Origin: Avichristensenella sp031550455
GTDB lineage: Bacteria; Bacillota; Clostridia; Christensenellales; Aristaeellaceae
Reading direction: 5' to 3'
DNA length: 23,258 nt
NCBI GenBank assembly: GCA_031550455.1
Contig: JAVBOQ010000040.1
Location: forward strand, 1 to 23,258
Shown here: positions 1 to 7,528 of the stretch, piece after piece
Layout: every line of letters starts with the position of its first letter
Numbering within the stretch: position 1 is the first letter of the stretch
The notes under the pieces: generated by a model
What the model was told of the DNA's origin: nothing
Database searches by the model: none
What the model saw: only the letters and a program-made list of their open reading frames with translations
Position numbers and translations under genes: made by a program

Positions 1-45
1 GAAATGGTTCCGGATGCGGTCTTTCGTAATCTTTGTATCCTGCAT
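1..45 (-). CDS. Possible 5' end of a gene downstream of lysS (partial)
   Basis: An open frame starts with ATG at 45-43, one base after the lysS TGA stop (49-47), and stays open to the window edge. It encodes 15 residues, MQDTKITKDRIRNHF. The basic, His-containing N-terminus could belong to a small membrane protein, but this is too short to assign. No good ribosome binding site is visible in the end of lysS, so translation would depend on coupling to lysS termination. The call rests on position and an open frame only. Confidence 0.35.
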   Translation of the reverse strand, partial: MQDTKITKDRIRNHF

Positions 46-46
46 A

Positions 47-1531
47 TCAGTTTTTCGGCTTCATCGTCGGGAACAGCAGCACGTCGCGGATCGACGCGCA
101 GTCGGTCAGCAACATCACCAGCCGGTCCACGCCGATGCCGATCCCTCCGGTCGGCGGCATGCCGTATTCAAGCGATTCGCAGAACTCCTCGTCAATCACC
201 ATCGCCTCGTCGTCGCCCTTCGCGCGAAGCTGCGCCTGCTGGACAAACCGCTCGCGCTGGTCGACCGGGTCGTTTAACTCGGAATACGCGTTCGCGTATT
301 CATGCCCCGCGATGAACAGCTCAAACCGCTCGGTGATGCCCGGGCAGCCCGGCTTTTTCTTGGTCAGCGGCGAAATCTCGATCGGGTAATCGGTGATGAA
401 AACCGGCTGCACGATCGTATCCTCGACAAACGCGTCGAACGCCTCCGCGAGAATCTGCCCCTTCGATGCGGTCTTGTCCTTAATCTCAAGGTGCAAACGT
501 TTCGCGGCCGCATGTGCCTCGTCGTCGGTCGCACAGCCCATGAAATCGACGCCGGTCTGGTTTTTGACCGCGTCGTTCATCGACAGGCGCGCAAACGGCG
601 GCGTCAGGTCGATCTCCTGCCCCTGATAGGTGATTTTCGTGCTCCCGAGTACCGTCTTCGCGCAGTGCGCGATAACGCCTTCGGAAATTTCCATCATCCC
701 TTCAAGGTTCGTATAGGCCTGATACAGCTCCATCATCGTGAATTCCGGGTTGTGCGTCTGGTCCATGCCCTCGTTTCGGAAATTCCGGCCGATTTCATAG
801 ACGCGTTCCATGCCGCCGACGATGAGCTGCTTGAGCCGAAGCTCCAACGCGATGCGCAGGTGCATATCGATATCCAGCGTGTTGTGATGCGTGGTAAACG
901 GGCGGGCAGTCGCGCCGCTTGCGACGGTGTTGAGGATCGGCGTCTCCACTTCCAAGAACCCGAGCCCGTCGAAATAGCGCCGCATCTCGCTGATGATCCG
1001 GCTGCGCTTGACGAACGTGTCGCGCACCTCGGGGTTGACGATCAGGTCAACCGGGCGCTGCCGATAGCGCAGTTCCGGGTCGCGCAGCCCGTGAAACTTC
1101 TCGGGCAGCACCTTTAAAGACTTCGACAGCAGCGTAACCGCCTCCGCGTGGATGGAGATCTCCCCCATCTTCGTGCGGAATACGCGTCCGGAGACGCCAA
1201 GAATGTCGCCAATGTCAAACTGCTTAAAGCGCGCGTATTCGTCCTCGCCAATGTCGTCCTGGCGGGCATATACCTGGATTTCCCCTTTGCGGTCGAGCAG
1301 ATGGAAGAAGCTTGCCTTGCCCATGATCCGCCGCGACATCATCCGGCCCGCGATGCGGACGGTTTTGCCGTCCAGATCGTCAAAGCCCTTGAGGATATCC
1401 TCGCTGTGCGTCTCCTGAGGAAACTTCGTGATCAGGAACGGATCGCGTCCCTCGGCCTGTAGCGCCGCGAGCTTCTCGCGCCGGATCGCTTCCTGTTCGC
1501 TATAGGCGGCCTCCGTCTGCCGTTCGTCCAT
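47..1531 (-). CDS. lysS: Lysyl-tRNA synthetase, class II
   Basis: This 494-residue enzyme charges tRNA(Lys) with lysine in the cytoplasm, using ATP. An N-terminal OB-fold anticodon-binding domain spans roughly residues 55-140. The class II catalytic core follows: motif 1 near GFLEVETPIL (191-200), motif 2 from RNFRNEG (249-255) through EFTMMELY (263-270), and motif 3 GGIGIGVDRL (462-471). The length is normal for bacterial LysS and both ends look complete. The ATG follows AAGGAGGG at good spacing. The gene begins 15 bases after greA stops, so the two are almost certainly cotranscribed, a common arrangement in Bacillota. No terminator is visible before the window edge. Confidence 0.97.
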   Translation of the reverse strand: MDERQTEAAYSEQEAIRREKLAALQAEGRDPFLITKFPQETHSEDILKGFDDLDGKTVRIAGRMMSRRIMGKASFFHLLDRKGEIQVYARQDDIGEDEYARFKQFDIGDILGVSGRVFRTKMGEISIHAEAVTLLSKSLKVLPEKFHGLRDPELRYRQRPVDLIVNPEVRDTFVKRSRIISEMRRYFDGLGFLEVETPILNTVASGATARPFTTHHNTLDIDMHLRIALELRLKQLIVGGMERVYEIGRNFRNEGMDQTHNPEFTMMELYQAYTNLEGMMEISEGVIAHCAKTVLGSTKITYQGQEIDLTPPFARLSMNDAVKNQTGVDFMGCATDDEAHAAAKRLHLEIKDKTASKGQILAEAFDAFVEDTIVQPVFITDYPIEISPLTKKKPGCPGITERFELFIAGHEYANAYSELNDPVDQRERFVQQAQLRAKGDDEAMVIDEEFCESLEYGMPPTGGIGIGVDRLVMLLTDCASIRDVLLFPTMKPKN

Positions 1532-1546
1532 GAGAAACCCTCCTTG

Positions 1547-2038
1547 TCAATTCCTGCGGATGTTGAGAATTTTCAGCGTCCGGATGCCGTCCGGGATCGC
1601 GAAAGAAACCTCGTTGCCCTTGTGCGCGCCGAGCAGCGCGGCGCCGACGGGCGACTCGTTGGAGATGCGGCCCGAAAGCGGATCCGCCTCGGTAGCGCCG
1701 ACGATTGTATATTCCACCTCGCGGCCGGTCTTGACATCCTGCACGCTGACGATGCAGCCGATGCCGACCTCGTCCGTCGAGCCGTCGGTATGATCGACGA
1801 CGACCGCGTTGCGCAACATGTTTTCAAGCTGGCTGATTTGCCCTTCAATGCGTGCCTGCTCGTTTTTTGCCTCGTCGTATTCGGCGTTTTCGCTCAGATC
1901 CCCAAAGGAAATGGCGGTCTTGATCTGTTCCGCGATTTCCTTGCGCTTGACGACGCGCAGGTAGTTGAGTTCTTCTTCAATCTTCGCGAGGCCGTCAGCG
2001 GAGATCACCGGGCGGCCTTTCGTGCTTGTTTCACTCAT
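1547..2038 (-). CDS. greA: Transcription elongation factor GreA
   Basis: GreA inserts its coiled coil into the RNA polymerase secondary channel and stimulates transcript cleavage, rescuing backtracked complexes. The 163-residue protein has the expected N-terminal coiled-coil hairpin (about residues 13-80). Its acidic tip, GDLSENAEYDEAK, starts at residue 46 and holds the conserved D47, E50 and E53 that act on the polymerase active site. The C-terminal FKBP-like domain follows and includes the typical SPVGAALLG stretch. Family length is about 158 residues, so this is full length. The ATG has an AAGGAGAGG ribosome binding site. An exact sigma-A promoter lies at 2129-2157, and the roughly 85-base leader contains a hairpin. 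It is the first gene of the greA-lysS operon. Confidence 0.97.
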   Translation of the reverse strand: MSETSTKGRPVISADGLAKIEEELNYLRVVKRKEIAEQIKTAISFGDLSENAEYDEAKNEQARIEGQISQLENMLRNAVVVDHTDGSTDEVGIGCIVSVQDVKTGREVEYTIVGATEADPLSGRISNESPVGAALLGAHKGNEVSFAIPDGIRTLKILNIRRN

Positions 2039-2084
2039 AGGATACCTCTCCTTGAAGATTCATTCGGAATAGAATAGAAAATCA

Positions 2085-2105
2085 CACCGCGCGGGACGCA
2101 CAGTG
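2085..2105 (-). promoter_or_regulatory. Hairpin in the greA 5' leader
   Basis: In the transcript, CACUGUGCG pairs with CGCGCGGUG around a UCC loop: nine pairs, two of them G-U. It lies about 17 bases after the predicted start site and about 46 bases before the greA ATG. No U-tract follows, so it is not an ordinary intrinsic terminator. A regulatory or stabilising role is inference. Confidence 0.35.
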
Positions 2106-2128
2106 CTTCCTTTATCTATTAGCGATTG

Positions 2129-2157
2129 ATTATACGACTATACGTTGAGTTTGTCAA
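2129..2157 (-). promoter_or_regulatory. Sigma-A promoter of greA-lysS
   Basis: On the minus strand an exact -35 TTGACA (2157-2152) and exact -10 TATAAT (2134-2129) are separated by 17 bases. Predicted initiation is near 2122, giving a leader of about 85 bases before the greA ATG. It lies just downstream of the DUF3899 gene, so greA-lysS can be transcribed independently of the transporter operon. Confidence 0.9.
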
Positions 2158-2211
2158 CATAAAGATGGCGCAAAAACAGTGCAAAACTGCGCGGCAAAAC
2201 CATCGTGTCCG

Positions 2212-2619
2212 TTACAGCCCGGAATACAGCGCATAGCATATCGCGGACAACAAGCAGTAACCGATGCCCGTCTGCAACACAAAATATGGAACTTTTCCGC
2301 GCCGCTCATCCCTGCGCGCCTTGTACTCGTAGAAACCGCGGTGCTCTTCCGGCTTCCGAAGCGGGGTGAACAGCACGAGCAAACTGGAAAAACCATAGGA
2401 CAGCATATCAAAAAAGCCGGTTGTCGCGATCCATAGCAGCGCGCCGACGCCCCCTACCATAATTCCGGCGACAAAAAACCCGTCGCTTAGATACCAGGCG
2501 TTCAGGCGCGCGGCGTTTGCGAAACTGAAACCCCGGTAAAGCGCGATCGGAAACGCGATCACCGCGCCGACAAGCGCTGTCCAAATATACCGCGCTAGTT
2601 TCCCGTTCCTTTTGTGCAT
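2212..2619 (-). CDS. DUF3899-type small membrane protein
   Basis: This 135-residue integral membrane protein resembles the DUF3899 family, whose function is unknown. Three hydrophobic segments are visible: about residues 10-29, 47-69 and 113-133. A charged cytoplasmic-type loop (RKPEEHRGFYEYKARRDERRGK, about 88-109) separates the last two. The ATG at 2619 was chosen because coding for a positively charged start (MHKRNGK) before the first membrane segment begins there; a modest AAAGAGAG site precedes it. An upstream in-frame start would place the start inside oppF1 and is less likely. The gene begins 38 bases after the oppF1 stop, with a stable hairpin at the junction, so it is probably the last gene of the opp1 operon. 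No clear terminator follows before the greA promoter. Confidence 0.75.
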   Translation of the reverse strand: MHKRNGKLARYIWTALVGAVIAFPIALYRGFSFANAARLNAWYLSDGFFVAGIMVGGVGALLWIATTGFFDMLSYGFSSLLVLFTPLRKPEEHRGFYEYKARRDERRGKVPYFVLQTGIGYCLLSAICYALYSGL

Positions 2620-2640
2620 GGCGCTCTCTTTCGCGGCTGG

Positions 2641-2662
2641 GGTGAGGCGTACGCGCCTCACC
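2641..2662 (-). promoter_or_regulatory. GC-rich hairpin spanning the oppF1 stop codon
   Basis: GGTGAGGCG and CGCCTCACC form a perfect nine-pair stem with a four-base loop. The oppF1 TGA (2660-2658) lies inside one arm. No T-tract follows, so it does not look like an intrinsic terminator. It could stabilise or limit expression between oppF1 and the DUF3899 gene; that role is inferred. Confidence 0.4.
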
Positions 2663-3854
2663 TTGCAGGCGGCGCTTCCCGAAGCGCCTTGCAGGCCGCA
2701 TACTCGGCCTCGTTGCACTGAACAAAATGCCCGGGAACGATCTCGCGTGTCCTTGGCTTGTCCACGGTGTAATCGTGCGCCACCAGCGGCTCATATTTGA
2801 TGCGCTGGCGCTGCTTTTCGTAGTACGGATCAGGCAGCGGAATGGCGGACAGGAGCGACCGGGTGTACGGATGCAGCGGATAGGCGAACAACTCGTCCGA
2901 CGGAGCCAATTCCACCAGTTTCCCGTAGTACATCACGCCGATACGGTCGGAGAAATACTTGATCACCGCCAGGTCGTGCGCGATGAAAAGAATGGTGAGC
3001 CCCAGCTTATGGCGCAAGTCGTCAAGCAGGTTGATGACCTGCGCCTGAATGGAGACGTCCAGCGCGCTGACGGGTTCATCGGCGATGATGAGTTCCGGAT
3101 CCATCACAATGGCGCGCGCCACGCCGATGCGCTGCCGCTGGCCGCCCGAAAACTCGTGCGGATAACGTCCCGCGTGCTCGCGAACCAGGCCGACCATTTC
3201 CAGCACGTTGTATACTTTTTCCTCAATGCGCTGCCTGTCCTTTTCCCCGCGAATGACCAGCCCCTCCGAGATGATCTCAAAAACAGTCATCCGCGGGTCG
3301 AGCGAAGCGATGGGATCCTGGAAAATCATCTGTATCTGCGTAATAAACCGCGTTTTTCTCGCAATGCGCCGGTCATAGGCATGGCGCGCTTTGAGTTTGG
3401 CGAGTTCATCGCCCTGGGCGGAGGCCAAAAGGGGCTGATATTTTTGATCTACTTCCGCGACAAGATCGTTGGCGTGCAGCGCATCGCAGTGCGCCTGATC
3501 CCGCAGCGCGGAACGGATTTCCTCGCGCTGCCGCGCGATGAACGCCTGAAGCTCTTTTTTCTTTTCAGGCGTGGCGGTCTTCATTTCATGCCGCGCGCCT
3601 TCAATCGCCTGCCGGAAGGAAAGCACGCCCGCCGCGATGCGTTTCCCTTTGAAGTAAATGCTGCCCGAGGTGATGTCGTGCAGTTTGATGATCGAGCGGC
3701 CCGTGGTGGTTTTCCCGCAGCCAGACTCGCCGACCAGGCCAAAGACCTCGCCCTTTTTCATCTCAAAATCTATGCCGTCCACGGCTTTCACGGCCTTGAA
3801 ATACTGGCAAAGCCCCTCAACCCGGAGCAATGCTTCACCCTGATGGTCAGACAT
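2658..3854 (-). CDS. Peptide ABC transporter ATP-binding protein, OppF/DppF type, with insertion
   Basis: One of the two nucleotide-binding subunits of the opp1 importer; it hydrolyses ATP on the cytoplasmic face to drive peptide (or related solute) uptake. Walker A is GESGCGKT (42-49), the Q-loop is Q179 in FQDP, the signature is FSGGQRQR (235-242), Walker B is ELIIADE (254-260) and the H-loop is H293. Length is 398 residues against 321 for the opp2 paralogue. The excess is mainly a charged helical insertion at about 73-171, between the Walker A region and the Q-loop. The C-terminus lacks the usual four cysteines: only C380 and C388 occur, in an unrelated setting. The start overlaps the oppD1 stop by eight bases and has a GGAAGTGAG site. 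Confidence 0.93.
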   Translation of the reverse strand: MSDHQGEALLRVEGLCQYFKAVKAVDGIDFEMKKGEVFGLVGESGCGKTTTGRSIIKLHDITSGSIYFKGKRIAAGVLSFRQAIEGARHEMKTATPEKKKELQAFIARQREEIRSALRDQAHCDALHANDLVAEVDQKYQPLLASAQGDELAKLKARHAYDRRIARKTRFITQIQMIFQDPIASLDPRMTVFEIISEGLVIRGEKDRQRIEEKVYNVLEMVGLVREHAGRYPHEFSGGQRQRIGVARAIVMDPELIIADEPVSALDVSIQAQVINLLDDLRHKLGLTILFIAHDLAVIKYFSDRIGVMYYGKLVELAPSDELFAYPLHPYTRSLLSAIPLPDPYYEKQRQRIKYEPLVAHDYTVDKPRTREIVPGHFVQCNEAEYAACKALREAPPAR

Positions 3855-5994
3855 TCGATCTCACTTCCATTCTGGCCTTCATTTTCGCCACGCGCTCCAT
3901 CAGGATCTTGGGCGGATCCACCTTTGGCGCGTCCGGGTGAAGCAGCCATGTCTTGGCCCAGTGGGTATCCGAAACGAAAAAGGCGGGCGGTTCGCGCTCA
4001 AAGTCAAGCCGCATGGCATAGCGGTTTCGCTCGGCGAAGGCGTCGCCCTCGGGAGGGTAGATCATGTTCGGCGGCGTCCCGGGGATCGCCTCCAGCTTTT
4101 CTTTGGTCTCAAGATCCGGCATGGAGGAAAGCAGCGCCCACGTGTACGGGTGCGCCGGGGTGTAGAAAACCTCCTCGGCTGTGCCATACTCGACGATCTT
4201 GCCGGCGTACATGACGCCGATGCGGTCGGCCATGTTCGCCACCACGCCCAAATCGTGCGTGATGAAAATGATGGACAGGTTGCGCTCTCGTTTGAGCTTG
4301 TTGATCAGTTCAAGAATCTGCGCCTGAATGGTCACGTCCAAGGCGGTGGTCGGCTCGTCGCAGATCAGAATATCCGGGTCGGCCGCCAGGGCGATGGCGA
4401 TGACAATTCTTTGGCGCATGCCGCCGGAGAACTCGAAGGGGTATTGCCGATACCGCCTGCGCGGATCCGAAATGCCCACCTCGTCCATCAGCTTGAGCGC
4501 TCGGTTTTTTGCGGCCTGCTTGGTGACCTTTAACACCATGCCGGACGCGTTTTCTTTCAAATGGTCGATCAGCGCTTCGGCCACGGCGCGCGCGTTCCCG
4601 CGTGCCGCGCCCTGGTTCTTGGCGCGATAGTGCTCCATGAGGTTGCGCATCAGGGATGCGATGTTGGCCTTGACAAGGCTCAGGTCGACAACGGCGGGCG
4701 CGACCACCTTCCAGCCGCTCACTTTGCCCGCGGCCTCACGCCTCTCGTGCGCGCGCTTTTCGCGCTCATACTTCTTCACCTTGTGGGCATTGGTGCGCAC
4801 CCCTTCGAGGTAGGCGTCCATATACCCTTTAATGCTTGAAGAAAACGTGCGCGCCGTGCTGTCCGTGCTCAGTTCAAGCGGGTTGATGGACGCGTCGACG
4901 AGCTTGCACAATTCGACCGCCCGGAGGCGAAACGCGTCAATCTGGATTGTGTCAACAACTTCAAGCAGCGCGGACAACTCCGCGATGACCTTGTCCCGGA
5001 TGCCCACGAACTTTTTTTCCACGCAGACAACGCCGCCCTCGACCATCGAGACGAAATCATCCAAAAAATCCGACGCCATAAAGCGCGCATAGACTGCGTT
5101 TCGCGCCACCATATCGCCCTTTGTATCGTCACCCTTGCGCTTTTCCAAATAGTAGCCCATGGCGAAAAAGTCAGGCCGGGGTTTTGCGAGCGCTTCTTTG
5201 AGGATATCGGCAATCGCGCTTAGCTTTGCCATGGCGTCGGCATAGTCTTTGCGCCTGATTTGGTCGCGCAGGTTGCGGGTCAGGCCGTTGGCAGCGTCTT
5301 TTAACGCCGCCGCGCGTTCGGAGACCACGTAGGGATTGATCGCCCTGCGCGAGAATTCCGAAACCACGCGAAGCCGCACGCGCGCGTCCTGAAAGGCGTT
5401 TTTTTCCATGAGGAACAGGATGTGCTCCACCTCGCCAAGGGCCTCCTGCGCGGCCTCAAACGCCGCGTTATAGGCTTGCTCGAGCTTGATGTGCACCATC
5501 TCAAACCGGCGGAATACGCCGCACTTCGCCTTGACGGCGGGCGCCTGGTCAGGGCTGTTCTCGCACATGGCCTTTTCCAGATACTCCAGCTTGGCGCGAA
5601 AGCTCGCCTTGCAGGCGCGCTGGCGGGCCTTCCCTTTGAGCAGCATCGCCTCGGTCAATTGCTTGCCGATGCGCATGATGGGGTTCAAGCTGGACAGCGG
5701 GTCTTGAAAGATCATGGCGATCTTGTCCCCGCGGATTTTGTAGAAGTCGTCTTCGCCAATTTTGAGGAGGTCCTGACCATCGTACAGGATTTCTCCGCCC
5801 TCTACGATCGCGTTTCCCGCCAAAATGCCGATGATCGCCTTGGAGGTTACGGACTTGCCGGAGCCCGACTCGCCTACGATCGCGAGCGTTTCTCCCTTTT
5901 CCAGGTCAAAGCTGATATCGCGCACCGCCTGTAGCTTGCCGGAAACCGTACGGAAGGAGACGCGCAAATTCCGAACCTTTAGCTTTTTTTCCAT
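3847..5994 (-). CDS. Peptide ABC transporter ATP-binding protein, OppD/DppD type, with very large insertion
   Basis: The second ATPase of the opp1 importer. The OppD core is complete: Walker A GESGSGKS (41-48), Q-loop FQDPLSSLNP (96-105), signature FSGGMRQR (522-529), Walker B ILICDE (542-547) and H-loop H580. Length is 715 residues against 336 for the opp2 OppD. The excess is one block at about 121-495, between the Q-loop and the signature, rich in Lys, Glu and Ala and apparently mostly helical. The C-terminal region keeps the HPYT segment (615-618) and an EREPPAFF segment. However, the four cluster cysteines are replaced: GD at 650-651, RN at 656-657, D at 664, and AKTW where ACW is expected. 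The reading frame is continuous throughout. The start follows oppC1 by one base after a GGGGAGC site. Confidence 0.93.
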   Translation of the reverse strand: MEKKLKVRNLRVSFRTVSGKLQAVRDISFDLEKGETLAIVGESGSGKSVTSKAIIGILAGNAIVEGGEILYDGQDLLKIGEDDFYKIRGDKIAMIFQDPLSSLNPIMRIGKQLTEAMLLKGKARQRACKASFRAKLEYLEKAMCENSPDQAPAVKAKCGVFRRFEMVHIKLEQAYNAAFEAAQEALGEVEHILFLMEKNAFQDARVRLRVVSEFSRRAINPYVVSERAAALKDAANGLTRNLRDQIRRKDYADAMAKLSAIADILKEALAKPRPDFFAMGYYLEKRKGDDTKGDMVARNAVYARFMASDFLDDFVSMVEGGVVCVEKKFVGIRDKVIAELSALLEVVDTIQIDAFRLRAVELCKLVDASINPLELSTDSTARTFSSSIKGYMDAYLEGVRTNAHKVKKYEREKRAHERREAAGKVSGWKVVAPAVVDLSLVKANIASLMRNLMEHYRAKNQGAARGNARAVAEALIDHLKENASGMVLKVTKQAAKNRALKLMDEVGISDPRRRYRQYPFEFSGGMRQRIVIAIALAADPDILICDEPTTALDVTIQAQILELINKLKRERNLSIIFITHDLGVVANMADRIGVMYAGKIVEYGTAEEVFYTPAHPYTWALLSSMPDLETKEKLEAIPGTPPNMIYPPEGDAFAERNRYAMRLDFEREPPAFFVSDTHWAKTWLLHPDAPKVDPPKILMERVAKMKARMEVRSNV

Positions 5995-5995
5995 A

Positions 5996-7528
5996 TTATT
6001 CAGCTCCCCTCAAGGACGGGTTGAACGCGTCGCGCAGGCCGTTGCCGAACAGGTTGAAGGAGATCATCAACAGCGATATAAACAGCGCCGGGAACATGAT
6101 GATGTATGGGTCGGTCGACAGGAAGGCCTTGCCGCTGGCCAACATGGTGCCCACGCTGGTCATGGTCGAGGATTCAAGGTTGACGATGCCCAGATACGTC
6201 AGCATGGACTCGCTGAAAATCACCCCGGGGATGACCAGTACCGTTCCGGTGATGATTGTGCCCAAGGAGTTGGGGAAGATGTGTTTGAACATAAGCCGAA
6301 GGTCGCCCGCGCCAAGCGAACGCGCGGCCAGGATGTATTCCTGCCCCTTAAACCGGTAAAACTGCATGCGCACGCGGTGCGCCATGCTGATCCACCCGGT
6401 CAGTATAAAGGCGAACAGCAGCGACGGTACCACGCCCACCTTGTTGGCCAGGTGCAGTTGGAACAGCGTCGTGACGACAATGAAGGGCACGCCGCTGATC
6501 ACGTCGCTGATCCGCTCCATGATGATATCGGCCGTTCCGCCATAGTAGCCTTCGATCGCCCCGTATATCGCGCCGATGAAAAGGTTGATCGCGGAAATGA
6601 CGATCGCCAGAAGGAAACTGAAGCGCGCGCCGGCGGCCAGACGCGTGAAGATATCCTGGCCTTTCGCGTTGGTTCCCATGATAAACGAGGGCTCAAATCC
6701 GTAGCGGTACTGGAAATAGGTGTACCGGCATATGCGCGCCACATAGGAGCGCACCTGGGCCGTTCCGGTGACGCGCGCGTAGGCGTACGGCTTGGCGGGG
6801 TCGTCGTCGCCGGCGATGCGCAGGCTGTGGTAGGTGGTATCTTCAGGCGTGGTGGTGCGGTAGATGGGCTTGAAATTGCCGTCCGCGTCCAGCGTCGGCG
6901 CGCCCTTGCGGTTCGCCTCGTACCATATGTTGGCGTCGCCCTGCTTGGCGTCCGTGATGGCGGGGTAAATCACCTGGATGCCCGTTTTGTCCTGCCACGC
7001 CTGTATATCGTCATACTGTGCCGGCGTCAGGGTCAGGTAGACCATGCCGTTTTTGTAGTAGTTGTCCACCTTCACGTCGTAGAACGTGGTGGTGGGACTC
7101 GCCGAGGGATCCTTGTAATTCTCACGGTAAACATTGAGAACCGGATCGAGGCCCGTTTCCTCAGCGATGCCCTTGTAGGTATAGTAGGTCACGGTGTTCA
7201 CCGTGACGTTGCTGTGCCCGTCAAAGCCGAGCCAGGCGAGCGGCGCGAATCTGGGCGGCAGCTTGGCATAGTTCAAGTACATGGTGTCGGTAAGCGCCTT
7301 CGAATAGCTAGTCTCTGACAAGATGGGCACAAGAATGGCATAGAGCACAAGCACCAAAATGATGAAGGCAGCCACAACGGACCCTTTGTTGCGCGCGAAG
7401 CGCAGCAGGACATCCTTAAAATAGCCGATCGGCTTGGTCTCCAGCTTTTTGTCATGAATGCGTCCCGCTTCTGCAACGAACTCAAACGCGGAGGCAGGAA
7501 TCTCCGGATACGATTTGCGCTCACTCAT
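5996..7528 (-). CDS. Peptide ABC transporter permease, OppC/DppC type, with extracellular insertion
   Basis: One of the two membrane subunits of the opp1 importer. A cytoplasmic N-terminal tail (1-50) leads into transmembrane segment 1 (about 51-70). A predicted extracellular region of about 210 residues (71-282) follows, rich in Tyr, Thr and Asp. The normal permease core then starts at MGTNAKGQDIFTRL (284-297), with the remaining membrane segments and the EAA coupling loop (EYILAARSLGAG, 397-408) that contacts the ATPase. The usual extracellular stretch is only about 30-60 residues, as in the opp2 OppC of 344 residues. ATG at 7528 overlaps the oppB1 stop as TGATG and has GGGGAG upstream; GTG at 7531 would add one residue. 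The call is certain to family, less so for substrate. Confidence 0.93.
   Translation of the reverse strand: MSERKSYPEIPASAFEFVAEAGRIHDKKLETKPIGYFKDVLLRFARNKGSVVAAFIILVLVLYAILVPILSETSYSKALTDTMYLNYAKLPPRFAPLAWLGFDGHSNVTVNTVTYYTYKGIAEETGLDPVLNVYRENYKDPSASPTTTFYDVKVDNYYKNGMVYLTLTPAQYDDIQAWQDKTGIQVIYPAITDAKQGDANIWYEANRKGAPTLDADGNFKPIYRTTTPEDTTYHSLRIAGDDDPAKPYAYARVTGTAQVRSYVARICRYTYFQYRYGFEPSFIMGTNAKGQDIFTRLAAGARFSFLLAIVISAINLFIGAIYGAIEGYYGGTADIIMERISDVISGVPFIVVTTLFQLHLANKVGVVPSLLFAFILTGWISMAHRVRMQFYRFKGQEYILAARSLGAGDLRLMFKHIFPNSLGTIITGTVLVIPGVIFSESMLTYLGIVNLESSTMTSVGTMLASGKAFLSTDPYIIMFPALFISLLMISFNLFGNGLRDAFNPSLRGAE

Noticed and set aside
2160..2211. Terminator after the DUF3899 gene
   Set aside because: Only short, T-interrupted pairings (CAGT/ACTG with TTTTT nearby) are visible; too weak to call.
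4500..5640. OppD1 insertion as a chimeric assembly or two fused genes
   Set aside because: The frame is continuous, both ATPase halves are needed for one domain, and the inserted part has the same base and codon character as its surroundings.
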